Shown: piece after piece, positions 1 to 7,233 of the stretch
Position numbering within the stretch: position 1 is the first letter of the stretch
How the letters are laid out: each line of letters begins with the position of its first letter
Source: Candidatus Aminicenantota bacterium
Lineage (GTDB): Bacteria; Acidobacteriota; Aminicenantia; Aminicenantales; UBA4085
Reading direction: 5' to 3'
Length of the DNA stretch: 7,860 nt
Assembly: GCA_003154255.1 (NCBI GenBank)
Contig: PMCY01000077.1
Span: forward strand, 3,109 to 10,968
The notes under the pieces: generated by a model
The model's database searches: none
Seen by the model: only the letters and a program-made list of their open reading frames with translations
Told to the model about the DNA's origin: nothing
Translations under genes and position numbers: made by a program

Positions 1-1823
1 CCGTCGTCCGTCCTCCCGAGCTGGGTCATGACTCCGCTTACTTCCTCCAGCCGGCCGATGTCGCGGCGGATGGAATCGGGGTAGACGCGGGCCGCTTCGA
101 GCGAAATTCCGGGCGGCAGGAAGACGCGCACCCAGACGCAGCCTTCGTCGAGCTCGGGCAGGTATTCCGTTCCCAGGCGCGTGGCCAGGACGCCTCCGGC
201 CAGGACGATGCCGCCGATAAGGGCCGAGACCTTGCGCGGGTGAAGGAGAAGCCGGGGCAGGATCCTGCGGTAGGCGCCCTGGATCAGGGCCCAGACGTGG
301 TTTTTCCCCTCCCCGCCCCGGCCCAGCAGGAACGAGGCGAAGACCGGGCCCAGGGTCACGGCGTAGAGAAGGGATCCCAGGATGGCGAAGGCCAGCGTCC
401 AGGCCATGGGGGAGAAGAGGCGGCCCTCGACGCGCTGGAGGGTGAACATCGGGAGCAGGGCCAGGATGATGATGAAGACGGTGAAGAAGATCTGCTTTTG
501 GACCTGGCCGGCGGCCCGGACGATCACCGGTCCGATACCGCAGCCTCTCTCCTTCCGGCGGGCCGCGGCGATGGCCCGGGTCAGGGCCTCGACCATGACC
601 ACGGTCGAGTCGACGATGATGCCGAAATCGATGGCCCCCAGCGAAAGCAGGTTGGCCGGGATGCCGACGAGATACATGACGATGAAGGCGAAGACCAGGG
701 CGAAGGGGATGGCCAGAGCGGAGATGAGGGCCGCCCGCCACGATCCAAGGAGGATGGTCAGGAGGATCATGACGATGATCATGCCCTCGAGAAGCGTCCG
801 GGCGACCGTGTGGACGGTCAGACGGACGAGTTCGGTGCGGTCATAGAAGGGCCGGACGGTGACGCCGGCGGGGAGGAGTCCGCCGTTCAGCTCGGCGATC
901 TTTTCGGTCACGTCGGCCATCGTCCGCGAGGGGTTTTCGAATTTTTTGAGCAGGACGATGCCCTCGATGTTCATATCGCTCGCGGCCGGGCGGCCCTTGT
1001 CCCAGTATCCCAGGATGCCGTTCGGCGGAAAGTGGCCGATCTCGATGCCGGCCAGGTCCTTGATGAGGATGGGGACGCCGGCCCGGTTGTCGACGACGAT
1101 GTTGCCTATGTCGTCCGCCCCGCGGATACGGCCCAGGCCGCGGATGTTCATCTGCGAGACGCCGACACGAAGGAAGCCGCCTCCGGAATTGCGGTTGTTG
1201 GCGGCGATGGCCTCGGCCACGTTCTGGATCCCCAGTCCGAACTTCTCCAGGCGCAGAGGATCGACCACGACTTGGAACTGGCGGATGAGGCCGCCGAAAT
1301 TGGAGACGTCGACGACGCCGTCGGCCTGCAGAAGCTTGGGAATGATGACGTACTGCTGGAGCTCGGTCAGGCGCTCCAGGGGCACGTCCGGCGGAGCTTC
1401 GATGACATAGCGGAAGATCTCTCCCATGGCCATGGTCATCGGGCCGAGAACGGGCTGGGTCCCTTCGGGGAGCTCGGCTTCGCGGAGCTTCTCCAGCACG
1501 AGCTGGCGGGCCAGGTAGAGGTCGATGCGGTCGTTGAAAATCAGACTGACCTTGGACAAGCCGAAGATCGTCCGGGAGCGCTTGGAGATGACGCCCGGGA
1601 CGGTGTTCAGGGCCCGCTCGATGGGGATCGTCACCTGTTGTTCCATCTCCTCGGCCGGCAGGCCGGAGAGCTGGGTGATGACGTTGACTTCGTTGTCGCT
1701 GATGTCGGGATAGGCCTCTATTTCCAGACCCTGCCAGGCCAGCAGGCCGAGGACCACGATCAGGAGGCCGGCCCCAACGGCCACAAAGCGGTGCTTCAGG
1801 ATGAGGGCGATGAGCCGGTCCAT
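1..1823 (-). CDS. HME-family RND efflux pump, CzcA/CusA-like (3' end beyond window)
   Basis: Inner-membrane proton/metal antiporter of a tripartite efflux system. I translated 607 residues from ATG at 1823; the gene leaves the left edge in frame, so about 400 C-terminal residues are missing compared with the usual ~1,030. Visible are TM1 (about 11-30), a large periplasmic porter domain (31-335) starting with the family-typical YPDIS (38-42), TM2-TM6 (about 343-500), TM7 (about 531-548) and the opening of the second porter domain (LDEG at 558-561). TM4 has the acidic proton-relay spacing of HME pumps, D399, D405 and E412 in DFGIIVDSTVVMVEA. From recall, CzcA-type pumps have G-A after the second Asp and N after the Glu, where this has S-T and A. 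The residue pattern after LDEG (CVWVRVF) lacks the Met that CusA uses there, which argues mildly against Cu/Ag. The start lies 14 nt after the adaptor stop, with GGAG just upstream. Confidence 0.95.
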   Translation of the reverse strand, partial: MDRLIALILKHRFVAVGAGLLIVVLGLLAWQGLEIEAYPDISDNEVNVITQLSGLPAEEMEQQVTIPIERALNTVPGVISKRSRTIFGLSKVSLIFNDRIDLYLARQLVLEKLREAELPEGTQPVLGPMTMAMGEIFRYVIEAPPDVPLERLTELQQYVIIPKLLQADGVVDVSNFGGLIRQFQVVVDPLRLEKFGLGIQNVAEAIAANNRNSGGGFLRVGVSQMNIRGLGRIRGADDIGNIVVDNRAGVPILIKDLAGIEIGHFPPNGILGYWDKGRPAASDMNIEGIVLLKKFENPSRTMADVTEKIAELNGGLLPAGVTVRPFYDRTELVRLTVHTVARTLLEGMIIVMILLTILLGSWRAALISALAIPFALVFAFIVMYLVGIPANLLSLGAIDFGIIVDSTVVMVEALTRAIAAARRKERGCGIGPVIVRAAGQVQKQIFFTVFIIILALLPMFTLQRVEGRLFSPMAWTLAFAILGSLLYAVTLGPVFASFLLGRGGEGKNHVWALIQGAYRRILPRLLLHPRKVSALIGGIVLAGGVLATRLGTEYLPELDEGCVWVRVFLPPGISLEAARVYPDSIRRDIGRLEEVSGVMTQLGRTDD

Positions 1824-1837
1824 GGGTATCTCCACCC

Positions 1838-2830
1838 TCACAGGCCCGAGGACAGTCCCTTGAGAAGTTCAACGTGCCGGTTGACCACGGCGTCCGCCGG
1901 ACCGATGCCGCCGGCGATCTCGATGTAGTCTCCGACTTCCGTCGAGATGGTCACTTCGCGCCGCTCGAAAAGAAAGTCCGAATGGCGGACGAAGACATAG
2001 AAGCGAGCATTGGCGCAGAAGACGGCCGTCTTTGGGACCATCAGGCCGCGGTGGGGCAGCTCGAAGAGGACCTTGGCGTACATGCCGGGCCGGATCCGCT
2101 CGGATGGGTCGGGCAGGGACAGGCGGATGCGGATCTTGCGCGTCTGAGTGTTGACGACTTCGGCCAAGGCGTCGATCCGGGCGGAAACCGATTCGGACGG
2201 GAAGCTGGGAAACTCCAGCTTGTAGGTCTGTCCCCGGCGGACCAGGTTGAGCTCGGACTCGGGGAGATCGCAGATGAGCCAGACCGTGCCCGGATAAGCG
2301 GCGTTCAGCCCCTCGGGGTCCAAGCCCGTTTCATGAAGCTTGGCCTCGTTCTCGGCCATGGTCGTCTCCAAATTGCGCAGCTCGGCCGAGGCGTCCTCGA
2401 CTTCTTTGCCCGTGCAGGCCCCGTGGGCCAGGAGATCCTTCAGGCGCTCGAAATGGGTTCTCTTCGTCTTGAGTTGGATGTCGCTCTGCAGGTAGGATGA
2501 ATAGAGTCCGGAGAGCTCGGGGGTGTCGAAAAGAATCAGGCGCAGGGAACCGGGCCCGGAGGACCGCTTGACCCGGGCCACGACCGCCGCCGGGGCGTCG
2601 AAGCGGAAGGTCAGGGTTTTGTCGTCCGCCGCCGCGCCCTCGAACAAGCGGGCATGGGCGCTGCCGGCGGGGAATTCGATCCAGGCGCCGTTGTCCCGTA
2701 CTTGCGGCTCCGCTTCCGCGGCCGGCCGCTGCCCGGCCGGATCGGGCGGCTCGGCTTTTCGGCAGGCCCCGACCGGGCCCAAGGCCAGGGCCGCCGCCAG
2801 GATGAAACTCGTTCGTCGGATTTTGGGCAT
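1838..2830 (-). CDS. RND periplasmic adaptor (membrane fusion protein), lipoprotein
   Basis: Periplasmic adaptor that joins the inner-membrane pump to the outer-membrane channel. The 330 residues begin with a short charged N-terminus, a hydrophobic stretch (8-22) and a lipobox-like VGAC with Cys23, so a lipid-anchored protein is likely. A reduced lipoyl-like half (about 72-105, ending in the family-typical FDTPELSGLYSSYL) leads to a short alpha hairpin (about 110-167), a return strand, a beta-barrel region (about 180-257, with NTQTRKIRIR and RPGMYAKVLF, both typical) and a membrane-proximal part (GGIGPADAVV, 307-316). It is short for the CusB/CzcB group, usually near 400 residues. The N-terminal region has no Met cluster like that of CusB and no His-rich stretch. 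The start is set by ATG at 2830 with GAGGAG at 2839-2844; that Shine-Dalgarno is encoded by the last Glu-Glu codons of the upstream channel gene, only 2 nt separate stop and start, and coupling is expected. Confidence 0.92.
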   Translation of the reverse strand: MPKIRRTSFILAAALALGPVGACRKAEPPDPAGQRPAAEAEPQVRDNGAWIEFPAGSAHARLFEGAAADDKTLTFRFDAPAAVVARVKRSSGPGSLRLILFDTPELSGLYSSYLQSDIQLKTKRTHFERLKDLLAHGACTGKEVEDASAELRNLETTMAENEAKLHETGLDPEGLNAAYPGTVWLICDLPESELNLVRRGQTYKLEFPSFPSESVSARIDALAEVVNTQTRKIRIRLSLPDPSERIRPGMYAKVLFELPHRGLMVPKTAVFCANARFYVFVRHSDFLFERREVTISTEVGDYIEIAGGIGPADAVVNRHVELLKGLSSGL

Positions 2831-2832
2831 GG

Positions 2833-4092
2833 TCAGATCTCCTCGATCAATCCCGTGGCCAGGAGCAGGTCCCAGTAGCTCTGGCGGAAGGACAGCAGGG
2901 TTTCATAGAGCTGTTTCCGGGTCTCGAACCAAGTCCGTTGGGCCTCCAGGAAATCGATCAGCGTCGTCTGGCCCCGCAGGTAGGCGTAACGGATCGTGTC
3001 CAGGACTTGGCCGGCTTGGGCGATGATGGCCGCATAGCGGCGGTTCGTTTCCAAGCGCTCCCGATAGGTTTCATAGGCGTTCCGGGTGTCCGTCTCGATC
3101 CTCTGCTCGACGGCCCGCAAGGCGCGCCGGGCCTGCTCTTCCGAAAGCTCGGCCTTGCGGATGTTGCCCTGATTGCGGGAAAAGACGGGCACATCGATCC
3201 CGACTCCGAGGCCGGCATAGGGCACGCCGTTCTGGGGGTTCCAGACTGCCGAAACACTGACGTCGGGCACGGCCAGGGCGTGCTGATAGGCCAGGGAGGA
3301 CGCCATCGAGGCCAGCGCCGCCCGGGCGGCCCGCTTGTCGGAACGATGGACCTGGGCATAGGCCAGGAGCGCGTCCATGGATTCCGGCACGGCCACCGGG
3401 GCGAAGGCGTCGCCCATGTCGATGGGCCGGGCTTCGGGCAAACCGAGCATGATCTGCAAACTGCGGCTTTCGTTGGCCGCGTCGCGCTCCAGCGACCGCA
3501 GTTGGAGGCTGTATTGTTCCTGCAGGATCTGGGTCCGGATGAGCTCGACCTTGGTGATGACCTCGTTGCGGGCCCGGGCCTCGTTGATGGCCACCAGGTT
3601 GTCGATGTTATTCTTGGCCTCCTCGACGAGTTGACGGTTGATGGCCGCGAACCAGACGTCCAGCCACTTGCGGCCGGCGTCGAAGGCCGTCTGGACGGCG
3701 GCATCGGCGACCTGGGAGGAGGCCCATTCGGCGTTGCGGTCGGCCAGGTCCATGGCCCGTTTCCTTTTTCCGCCCAGGGGTACGGGATAGGAAAACTGGA
3801 GCAGCCATTGGGTGTTCGGCCCGCCCAGGAGTCCGGCGTCCGTCCGCTGGCGGGAGTCGGGGATGAAGATGGCCTGGCCGGAGGCTTGGGGATTGGGCAG
3901 AAGCCCCGCCGTGATCCGATCGGCCGCGGAAATGTCGGCGTCCATTTTTTTGGCCCACTGGAAGGGATTGCCGGCGCGGGCCAGCCGGACCGCGTCGCGG
4001 ACGCCGACGGCCGCGTTCTCGGCGCCCAAGGAAAAGATGCCCAAGACCACCGCCGCGGCGGCGGCCCAATTCGCTTGACATGGAGATCGCAT
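2833..4092 (-). CDS. Outer-membrane efflux channel, TolC/CzcC family
   Basis: Trimeric outer-membrane factor forming the exit duct of the efflux system. The 419-residue length is typical. A signal peptide is visible (hydrophobic 9-22, probable cleavage after A24 in SLGA|EN); no lipobox Cys is present at that site, so it may lack the N-terminal acylation some family members have. The two outer-membrane-efflux repeats are clear. The first holds LLPNPQ (64-69) and the strand turn SYPVPLGGKR (101-110), followed by long helices to about 215. The second holds VPVFSRNQGNIRKA (301-314), long helices, and the closing GQTTLIDFLEAQRTW (374-388) and YWDLLLATG (406-414). The start ATG at 4092 has a strong GGAGGAA six nt away. 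It lies 65 nt downstream of the small CxxCH membrane gene and 2 nt before the adaptor gene. Confidence 0.94.
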   Translation of the reverse strand: MRSPCQANWAAAAAVVLGIFSLGAENAAVGVRDAVRLARAGNPFQWAKKMDADISAADRITAGLLPNPQASGQAIFIPDSRQRTDAGLLGGPNTQWLLQFSYPVPLGGKRKRAMDLADRNAEWASSQVADAAVQTAFDAGRKWLDVWFAAINRQLVEEAKNNIDNLVAINEARARNEVITKVELIRTQILQEQYSLQLRSLERDAANESRSLQIMLGLPEARPIDMGDAFAPVAVPESMDALLAYAQVHRSDKRAARAALASMASSLAYQHALAVPDVSVSAVWNPQNGVPYAGLGVGIDVPVFSRNQGNIRKAELSEEQARRALRAVEQRIETDTRNAYETYRERLETNRRYAAIIAQAGQVLDTIRYAYLRGQTTLIDFLEAQRTWFETRKQLYETLLSFRQSYWDLLLATGLIEEI

Positions 4093-4157
4093 GAATTCCT
4101 CCGGGGAAACAGTCCCGAACGAGGGGAGACCGCAGGGGGAGAGAACGGCGGATGTTG

Positions 4158-4439
4158 TCAGGCCGCCGGCGGGGCGCGGAGGAAGCAGAAGGGGGCGACG
4201 ATCGTTCCCAAACGGCGGGCCCGGTCCGGCCGGACCAGTGAGAAGAAGATGAAGGAGATGAGAAAGACAAAAAGGGCCGGAGCGGTCTGCAGGAGAAGCC
4301 CGAGAAAATGACAGGCCATGCAGCGGGATTCGTCGAGGGGGGTTTTTTCCGTGTGGCTGAAGGCGATGAGCAGTGTGAAAACCAGAAAAACGCCCAGTAC
4401 GACGGCGCGGAGCAATGTCGATGGGCGGCCTGATTTCAC
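4158..4439 (-). CDS. Small two-helix membrane protein with CxxCH motif, first gene of the efflux operon
   Basis: Not a family I can name. The 93 residues form a basic N-terminus, TM1 (about 11-28), a short loop SHTEKTPLDESRCMACH (28-44) and TM2 (about 46-69), then a basic tail (R70-R77) and a weakly hydrophobic end with C85. By the positive-inside rule both ends are cytoplasmic and the loop with C40, C43, H44 and H29 faces the periplasm. The loop could bind a metal ion; CxxCH is also the c-type heme attachment motif, though the protein is otherwise unlike a cytochrome. Position directly upstream of the channel gene on the same strand, behind its own promoter, suggests an accessory role in metal delivery or sensing. 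That is inference from context. The start is GTG at 4439 with no Shine-Dalgarno; TTG at 4413-4415 is a possible but equally unsupported alternative. Confidence 0.75.
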   Translation of the reverse strand: MKSGRPSTLLRAVVLGVFLVFTLLIAFSHTEKTPLDESRCMACHFLGLLLQTAPALFVFLISFIFFSLVRPDRARRLGTIVAPFCFLRAPPAA

Positions 4440-4448
4440 GGGAACGGG

Positions 4449-4477
4449 ATTCTACGATACGACGAAGCCGCCGTCAA
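4449..4477 (-). promoter_or_regulatory. Sigma-70-type promoter of the efflux operon
   Basis: On the minus strand TTGACG (4477-4472) and TAGAAT (4454-4449) are separated by exactly 17 nt. Each matches the consensus at five of six positions. Transcription would begin near 4441-4443, only a few bases before the GTG at 4439. The -35 box lies just past the stop codon of the YidB-like gene, and no terminator is visible between them, so some read-through from that gene is also possible. Confidence 0.7.
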
Positions 4478-4484
4478 GCGTCCT

Positions 4485-4892
4485 TCAGCTGAAAAACCCT
4501 TTGAGGACTTGGAGCCCTTCTCCGAGCAGGGCAGAGGGTTCGATGTTCCCTTTGGGCGTCAATTTATCGACAACCTCGGGGAGGAGTTTCGAAACGGCAT
4601 CGGCGGCGTCCGTTGTGGACAGGCCCATCTTTTGAGCCACTTGCTGGATCTGGCCCTTCCCCAGGACCTGTTGAATCTGGGACGGGGAAACCGGCAGGTT
4701 CGGCCCGGTCTTGACCCAGGAGCCGGCGATCTCGCCCAGGCCTTTATTTTTGAATGCCTCCAGCAGACCCGGCAATCCTCCCGTTTGGGAATTCGTCAGC
4801 ATCCCCACCACCGTGTCGAAAAGTTGATTGTGATTGTCGGTCGTCAGCGTTCCGCCCGCCACGTTCTTTAAAATTTCGCTGAGCAATCCCAT
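4485..4892 (-). CDS. YidB-family (DUF937) protein
   Basis: A 135-residue soluble protein of the DUF937/YidB family, whose role is not established. The middle segment GLGEIAGSWVKTG (51-63) followed by PVSPSQIQQVLG (67-78) is the family signature, and the length matches E. coli YidB (about 130). The rest is Gly/Leu/Gln-rich helices: an N-terminal MGLLSEILKNVAGG typical of the family, QIQQVAQKMGLS (81-92), and the C-terminal LLPEVVDKLTPKG (103-115). There is no signal peptide or membrane segment. ATG at 4892 is preceded six nt away by AAGGAG (4899-4904). It is transcribed toward the efflux operon but has its own promoter and no obvious functional link to it. Confidence 0.9.
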   Translation of the reverse strand: MGLLSEILKNVAGGTLTTDNHNQLFDTVVGMLTNSQTGGLPGLLEAFKNKGLGEIAGSWVKTGPNLPVSPSQIQQVLGKGQIQQVAQKMGLSTTDAADAVSKLLPEVVDKLTPKGNIEPSALLGEGLQVLKGFFS

Positions 4893-4920
4893 GCCTGTCT
4901 CCTTTATCTATTCTTGTGCA

Positions 4921-4949
4921 AAATTAACCGGCCGGAGCGAGTTTGTCAA
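4921..4949 (-). promoter_or_regulatory. Sigma-70-type promoter of the YidB-like gene
   Basis: On the minus strand a perfect TTGACA (4949-4944) is followed after 17 nt by TAATTT (4926-4921). The expected start near 4914 gives a leader of about 22 nt with AAGGAG correctly placed before ATG at 4892. This is among the best promoter matches in the window. Confidence 0.75.
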
Positions 4950-4977
4950 GGCGGAGTTTCATCGTCCGCCGCGGGTA

Positions 4978-4986
4978 TGCTATAGT
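4978..4986 (+). promoter_or_regulatory. Extended -10 promoter of the PAP2 gene
   Basis: TG-C-TATAGT (TG at 4978-4979, hexamer 4981-4986) is an extended -10 element with a five-of-six hexamer. Only a poor -35 match (around 4957-4963, TTTCAT-like) lies at the right distance, as is common for extended -10 promoters. It would start transcription near 4993, about 40 nt before ATG at 5033. It faces away from the promoter of the YidB-like gene, whose -35 box ends at 4949. Confidence 0.5.
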
Positions 4987-5032
4987 TCGACGGAAGCTGA
5001 GCGGCTTCGGTTCTTTTTTGAGGCCATCGGAT

Positions 5033-5713
5033 ATGTATAAAAAACCTCTGCGGCCGGCCGTTCTTTTTTGGACGCTTCTATTGGCGGCCGCCGCGATCGC
5101 TGCCACGGTCGTTCTGGCCCGGCATGATCTGGCCCTTGCGAATTGGGCCCGGCACCTGCCTCGGGCCCATGACAATTGGACCGTCTGGTGGGTCGTCGAG
5201 AATTACGGTGAGATTCCGACCTGGACCGTCGTCGGACTGGCCGCCATCGCCTATGGCCTGTCTTTCCGGATCGGGCGTTGGAAGCCCCTCCGCCCGGCGC
5301 TTCTTTTTCTCCTCCTGACCGAACTCGTCGGGCCCGGCCTTTTCAATCTCGGGCTCAAGTATACGATCAACCGGCCCCGGCCCGGCAACGGACTGGGTTT
5401 TTTCCCGCTCTTCGCCATCGGCCCGGACCGGAGCGACAACGGATTTCCCAGCGGCCATACGGCCAGCGCCTTCGTCCTGCTGGCCCTGGCCTATCTCATT
5501 CCCCGGACAAAACCCGTCCTGCGCCGCCTGGCCGCGGCGTGTTTCATCGCCTGGGGCCTGATCGTGGCCGCCTCGCGGGTGATCTGGGGAGTGCATTATC
5601 CCACGGACGTCCTTTTCGGAGCCCTCCTCACGATCACGGTTGAATGGGTGTTGTGGGCGGGCTGGTTTAAAAAAAGGGTCGAAGCGGGGCATACCGGACC
5701 GGGCTCGGGTTGA
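5033..5713 (+). CDS. PAP2-superfamily membrane phosphatase
   Basis: Integral membrane phosphatase of the PAP2 (type 2 phosphatidic acid phosphatase) superfamily, acting on lipid phosphates or pyrophosphates at the periplasmic face of the inner membrane. All three catalytic motifs are complete in the 226 residues: K109-x6-R116-P117, P139-S-G-H142 and S181-R182-x3-G186-x-H188-Y-P-x-D192. H142 and H188 are the nucleophile and acid-base residues by family analogy. About six hydrophobic helices surround them (near 10-29, 62-80, 88-106, 142-156, 165-181 and 190-212). The substrate (undecaprenyl pyrophosphate, phosphatidylglycerophosphate or lipid A) cannot be told from sequence. I chose ATG at 5033 (GAGG at 5020-5023); an in-frame TTG at 4943 would add 30 basic residues but lies upstream of the inferred transcription start. 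The stop codon overlaps the -35 box of the next gene's promoter. Confidence 0.92.
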   Translation: MYKKPLRPAVLFWTLLLAAAAIAATVVLARHDLALANWARHLPRAHDNWTVWWVVENYGEIPTWTVVGLAAIAYGLSFRIGRWKPLRPALLFLLLTELVGPGLFNLGLKYTINRPRPGNGLGFFPLFAIGPDRSDNGFPSGHTASAFVLLALAYLIPRTKPVLRRLAAACFIAWGLIVAASRVIWGVHYPTDVLFGALLTITVEWVLWAGWFKKRVEAGHTGPGSG

Positions 5714-5738
5714 CTTGCCGCCCCGGAGGCGGTATAGT
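5710..5738 (+). promoter_or_regulatory. Sigma-70-type promoter of the glutamate dehydrogenase gene
   Basis: TTGACT (5710-5715) and TATAGT (5733-5738) are separated by 17 nt, each one mismatch from consensus. The expected start near 5745 gives a leader of about 80 nt. The -35 box contains the TGA stop (5711-5713) of the PAP2 gene, so the promoter begins inside that reading frame. Confidence 0.75.
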
Positions 5739-5744
5739 TTTTAT

Positions 5745-5824
5745 TTCCCCGATATGAGAAACTCCTCGTTCGGAGTCTCGCTCTGGGGAAGCCAATATAT
5801 ACTCGTTCTCATCAGGAGGAATGT
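5745..5824 (+). promoter_or_regulatory. Structured 5' leader of glutamate dehydrogenase mRNA
   Basis: Within the inferred leader, ACTCC (5761-5765) can pair with GGAGT (5772-5776) around a six-base loop. ATGAGAA (5754-5760) can pair with TTCTCAT (5806-5812), just before the Shine-Dalgarno AGGAGG (5814-5819). CTCCT (5762-5766) is also complementary to AGGAG of that Shine-Dalgarno (5814-5818). These pairings compete, so translational control is possible but unproven. I do not recognise a known riboswitch class. Confidence 0.35.
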
Positions 5825-7111
<1,287 letters not shown>

Positions 7112-7121
7112 GCCGGTCCGT

Positions 7122-7141
7122 CCCTGACGCAGGGTTTTTTT
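7122..7141 (+). terminator. First (short) intrinsic terminator after glutamate dehydrogenase
   Basis: CCCTG (7122-7126) and CAGGG (7130-7134) form a five-base-pair stem with a three-base loop, followed at once by seven T (7135-7141). It starts ten nt after the TAA stop. The stem is short, so it may be only partly efficient. Confidence 0.55.
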
Positions 7142-7188
7142 CGTCCTACTCCCTCCCGCCCCAGCGGGAGGGGTAGGACGTTTTTTTT
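7142..7188 (+). terminator. Second (strong) intrinsic terminator after glutamate dehydrogenase
   Basis: An arm at 7142-7159 pairs with 7164-7180 over 17 base pairs with one bulged T (7150) and a four-base CCCA loop. Eight T follow (7181-7188). The long GC-rich stem and U-tract make this a strong rho-independent terminator isolating the dehydrogenase from the next gene. Confidence 0.85.
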
Positions 7189-7204
7189 CTTCTCTCCGCG
7201 TTCA

Positions 7205-7213
7205 TGATAGGAT
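7205..7213 (+). promoter_or_regulatory. Possible weak extended -10 promoter of the downstream GAF-like gene
   Basis: TG-A-TAGGAT (7205-7213) resembles an extended -10 with a four-of-six hexamer, and no -35 match lies upstream because that stretch is the T-tract of the terminator. A start near 7220 would leave about 14 nt before ATG at 7234, still including GGGAGG (7223-7228). A promoter must lie here because the gene follows a strong terminator, but this assignment is tentative. Confidence 0.3.
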
Positions 7214-7233
7214 AAATCCCCAGGGAGGCGGGT

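Noticed and set aside
841..1872. 343-codon minus-strand frame overlapping the pump gene
   Set aside because: It is a shifted frame, rich in Arg, Pro and His. The adjacent frame starting at 1823 gives a canonical RND protein.
240..1928. 562-codon open frame on the plus strand
   Set aside because: It lies opposite the RND pump gene, is extremely rich in Asp, Gly and Glu, has no recognisable domain and is a by-product of GC-rich third positions in the real gene.
4093..4157. Possible separate promoter or hairpin between the small membrane gene and the channel gene
   Set aside because: No -10/-35 pair is visible on the minus strand, and the only stem found (CGGG with CCCG) is four base pairs with no T-tract. 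The gap looks like a plain intercistronic spacer.
2938..4311. 457-codon open frame on the plus strand
   Set aside because: It is antisense to the outer-membrane channel and the small membrane gene, with low-complexity composition and no family resemblance. The minus-strand proteins have clear motifs.
4943..5032. TTG start giving the PAP2 protein 30 extra N-terminal residues
   Set aside because: The extension is upstream of the inferred transcription start, has no Shine-Dalgarno, and is strongly basic. ATG at 5033 leads directly into a normal first membrane helix.
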